The notes under the pieces are model-generated. The model was not told the origin of the DNA, ran no database searches, and saw only the letters and a program-made list of their open reading frames with translations. The position numbers were made by a program, and so were the translations under genes. DNA of 64,000 nt from assembly GCA_964343195.1 (NCBI GenBank), contig CAYFIR010000012.1, positions 1 through 64,000 of the forward strand, written 5' to 3'. Shown here one piece after another: positions 61,999 through 64,000 of this stretch. The stretch's first letter is position 1. Every line of letters starts with the position of its first letter. This stretch comes from CAYVAP01 sp964343195 (GTDB lineage: Bacteria > Bacteroidota > Bacteroidia > J057).

Positions 61999-62076
61999 GT
62001 GAAGTGCTGTCTTCTGAACTACTGAGCCCAGGTTGAAGATCGAGCAGGTAAGCGTTGCGAATACTGCTATCCATAG
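61995..62076 (+). pseudogene. HNH endonuclease remnant
   Basis: A GTG overlapping the orf78 stop codon begins VSEVLSSELL; after a +1 shift near 62025 the frame reads AQVEDRAGKRCEYCYP and then stops at 62074. The V..RAG.RCEYC motif is the usual N-terminus of one HNH endonuclease group (first zinc-binding CxxC). Only about 27 codons remain, so it is a short, frameshifted fragment. The identification rests on this one motif. Confidence 0.5.
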
Positions 62077-62109
62077 AATCTCTGGCCTTTTCCAGAGCCT
62101 TTATTTTCC

Positions 62110-62152
62110 TCGCCAAACCGTCGCCAAAATACTATCGCCAAATGTCGCCAAA
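62110..62152 (+). repeat. Four tcgccaaa direct repeats next to the far att site
   Basis: Exact 8-mers at 62110, 62121, 62135 and 62145 (spacings 11, 14 and 10 bp), about 60 bp inside the far att copy. The placement and near-helical-turn spacing suit arm-type binding sites of an integrase or excision factor. Confidence 0.6.
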
Positions 62153-62209
62153 CCTAAAAACGGGCCTCTATGGCCCTCCAGACGCGATAATCGGCGTGCC
62201 CGTGGTAAT

Positions 62210-62224
62210 TCCAGTCCTGGGCAC
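62210..62224 (+). other. attR-like copy of the tRNA-Leu 3' end
   Basis: Exact copy of 53215-53229 (tccagtcctgggcac), 8995 bp away in the same orientation. A good intrinsic terminator follows, as expected at the original 3' end of the tRNA gene. Confidence 0.75.
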
Positions 62225-62229
62225 AAAAT

Positions 62230-62258
62230 GCCCCATGCGCATCGTATGGGGCGTTTTT
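62230..62258 (+). terminator. Probable original tRNA-Leu terminator
   Basis: gccccat, a 9-nt loop, atggggc, then gtttttg. It begins 5 bp after the attR-like site, a normal distance behind a tRNA gene, yet no gene precedes it now. This fits a terminator separated from tRNA-Leu by insertion of the island. Confidence 0.75.
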
Positions 62259-62413
62259 GTTGAAAGTGTGCCAAAAGTGTGACAAACGCTTCGCTTTGGC
62301 GGGAACGGCTCCGGTTTTGAGAAATCGATTTTATCCATATTTTCCTGTTACGGAAAATTATCATAACCCCATGAGCATGGCTGGGGAGTACCCCATGCTT
62401 CAGCCTCCTAACC

Positions 62414-64000
62414 TCATTTCATCACTTTTACCGTAACCCGACCCGAATTCCCGGAGAGTTGAAGCCAATAAACGCCTTTGGGAAGTGTGCGGGTATCTAC
62501 CCATGTACTCAGTCCTGTGATGCCTTGCTCAAGAATTACCCTTCCCTGTAGGTCGAGGAGCGTGAGGTTGGAGTAAGACAAGTCAACTGTATTGACCCGC
62601 AGGCTGCTGCCAAACGGATTGGGGTAAACGGTGATGCCGGTATGGAGATCCGGTCTGTCTTTTATGGAAGTGGTGGTCTCTTGTTCTTCTGTAATGATAA
62701 TATCATCGAAGAACGCACTGTACGTACCCGTATCACTCGGGTGGTCATAGGCGATGATGATTTGGGTAATGGTATCTCCTAGTAATTCTCCTGCCCCAAT
62801 CACGCATTTCGTCTTTTCCCATCCGACCCCTACGGTCCCTCTTCCATCGCCGGGATGCAGGCCCGATCCAAGTGAATCGGTATAAGCAGGCAGGTCTCTG
62901 AGCACTTTGCCCGACGCAAATTGCAGGTCTACCGAGACATATCTTCCCAGGGCATTGTGGGTCTTTTTCCAGAAGCTGAATTCCATATCCGGTGTAACCG
63001 GAATCTGGGTTTCGGAGATCGCATAATAGTACAGGGAGGAAGTGGCAGAAGCGGGCGAACCGCTCGCATGTACGACATATTCCCCGCTGTGTGCTTCGGT
63101 CGGATCCAACTGAATCTCGACCAGGGGATCATTCACCTCGCTGAGACTATGCGTTTGCTCATGGTAAAAACACGGATCCAGGGGGTAAAAGTCATTATGA
63201 ATGGGCGTAACACAATTGGTGTACCGGAACTCAAAGCTGTTGCGGTAGTAGAGGGGGCCATCAGAATGGTTGATGGGGATGTGGGCCGTATTGGGAAGGG
63301 AGCCCTGAATCATATCTGCCGCTGCCGCCGTCAGCCGCAGGTAATAGTCCGACGATAGCCACCTGCCATCGGCACTCAGGGTAAGGAAGTATTGATCGGT
63401 AGGGACCATTGTCCAGTCCGTAGCGGCTTTCATGAGCGCGGTCGATTCATCATACTCATCAAACATGGCAAAATAAACCTGCGAAATGCCTGCTTCCTGG
63501 ACATTTCTGGCTTGTTCCCACATGAATTCCCCGGCATTACGGGGACTTTCATTGGGGGGGCCAGCTTCCGGATGCCATTGCGACCAGGCGCCCCCCGGCC
63601 ATATGACGGGCATGTAGTCTATGCCTTGCGCATCACAATAGGACTTGTCTGGAATGATTAGGTTGGCCAGAAAATCATCTGCCTCTGCGTTGCTATGAAA
63701 CCTGCCAATGGTCCAGGGAGAGATCATGTCATACGCTTCATAAGCCGCTAGATAAGCCGGCTTGGAATCATTGGTCTCCGTACGCCAATAGGTAGGCAAT
63801 CCGCCAATGACGTAGCAGCCTCGGCTTTTCAGGAAATTGATCAGGTCGATCGTCTCTGCCGCGGTTCCGGGTCGGTCGCCAAATCCGGTTCCCCACAAGC
63901 AGACCACGGGCTTATTGCCAACGGTCGCATAGGAGGGGGAAGAAGTGAGTAGGTTATTCTGCTCGACATTATATACCCAGTCAAATTGGATGCGGTCTAC
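62414..64000 (-). CDS. Secreted GH71/GH99-like protein with T9SS sorting domain (partial)
   Basis: At least 528 residues; the reading frame is open to the window edge at 64000, so the N-terminus is missing. The glycoside hydrolase part shows NKPVVCLWGTGFGDRP, GLPTYWRTE, DYMPVIWPGGAWSQWH and AMFDEYDESTALMKA, the pattern of GH71/GH99-like proteins of Bacteroidota (GH99 are endo-alpha-mannosidases/mannanases). A beta-sandwich carbohydrate-binding-like region (about 250-410) follows, then a T9SS type A sorting domain: VYPNPFGSSLRV and LPKGVYWLQLSG at the end. Probably secreted or surface-bound and active on alpha-mannans or related glycans; specificity is inferred. Confidence 0.87.
   Translation of the reverse strand, partial: VDRIQFDWVYNVEQNNLLTSSPSYATVGNKPVVCLWGTGFGDRPGTAAETIDLINFLKSRGCYVIGGLPTYWRTETNDSKPAYLAAYEAYDMISPWTIGRFHSNAEADDFLANLIIPDKSYCDAQGIDYMPVIWPGGAWSQWHPEAGPPNESPRNAGEFMWEQARNVQEAGISQVYFAMFDEYDESTALMKAATDWTMVPTDQYFLTLSADGRWLSSDYYLRLTAAAADMIQGSLPNTAHIPINHSDGPLYYRNSFEFRYTNCVTPIHNDFYPLDPCFYHEQTHSLSEVNDPLVEIQLDPTEAHSGEYVVHASGSPASATSSLYYYAISETQIPVTPDMEFSFWKKTHNALGRYVSVDLQFASGKVLRDLPAYTDSLGSGLHPGDGRGTVGVGWEKTKCVIGAGELLGDTITQIIIAYDHPSDTGTYSAFFDDIIITEEQETTTSIKDRPDLHTGITVYPNPFGSSLRVNTVDLSYSNLTLLDLQGRVILEQGITGLSTWVDTRTLPKGVYWLQLSGNSGRVTVKVMK

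Larger units (their letters stand above)
61577..62001 (+). repeat. Flanking module repeat, copy 2
   Basis: Same order and spacing as copy 1: att-like word, 21-bp offset, hairpin (atcgcataaa ... tttatgcgat then T-run, with a different loop), second hairpin ggcgaca/tgtcgcc, then orf78. Starts of the two 404-bp segments are 8362 bp apart. Direct orientation, so recombination between copies would excise the restriction operon. Confidence 0.9.

Overview
The window is a stretch of chromosome from a member of the Bacteroidota, most likely a marine or aquatic one. The evidence is: several secreted proteins ending in type IX secretion (T9SS) sorting domains, a Bacteroidota-type promoter (TTG, about 20 nt, TANNTTTG) in front of the tRNAs, start sites with weak Shine-Dalgarno sequences, and a complete proteorhodopsin/retinal gene set. 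I cannot place it below phylum with confidence. There are no rRNA genes and no CRISPR array.

Layout. 1-11 kb: a 7-bp tandem repeat, a zinc-ribbon protein, a PDZ/T9SS protein, a thioredoxin-like protein, a MORN protein, two glycosyltransferases, a secreted metallophosphoesterase, a Spy-like T9SS protein and an SRPBCC protein. 11-11.6 kb: a gene-free block full of repeats. 11.6-22.7 kb: a two-gene unit of a Crp-type regulator and a seven-PAS histidine kinase, an FKBP lipoprotein, an HD-domain/Pycsar-effector-domain fusion, a GH3/serine-hydrolase fusion and an M28 peptidase. 22.7-32.5 kb: carA, pfkA, an ABC exporter and Complex I genes scattered over several transcription units (nuoE; nuoJ-K-L; nuoF). 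32.7-38.2 kb: a DprE1-like oxidase, small membrane and secreted proteins, then blh, crtY and a proton-pumping rhodopsin. Together these last three turn lycopene into beta-carotene, then retinal, then a light-driven pump. 38.5-52.7 kb: an OlsF-like acyltransferase fusion, an AarF kinase, a membrane nucleotide cyclase, YndJ and DUF1990 proteins, an SDR reductase, a second Crp-type regulator, dtd, a caspase-like protease, a PspA pair and fbp.

52.9-62.3 kb is the most interesting part. Two tRNA genes (Lys-TTT, Leu-GAG) are followed by a roughly 9-kb island inserted at the 3' end of tRNA-Leu. The last 15 bp of the tRNA gene recur at the far end of the island (62210-62224), and an 11-bp version lies in between (61577-61587). 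A 404-bp segment (two hairpins plus a 78-aa gene) follows the first and the middle copy at exactly the same distance. The cargo is a large type III-like restriction-modification operon (mod, rhuM, res) whose methyltransferase has an AT-rich, apparently swapped specificity region. What looks like the original tRNA terminator now sits beyond the far copy. No integrase is visible.

The window ends inside a GH71/GH99-like secreted T9SS protein.
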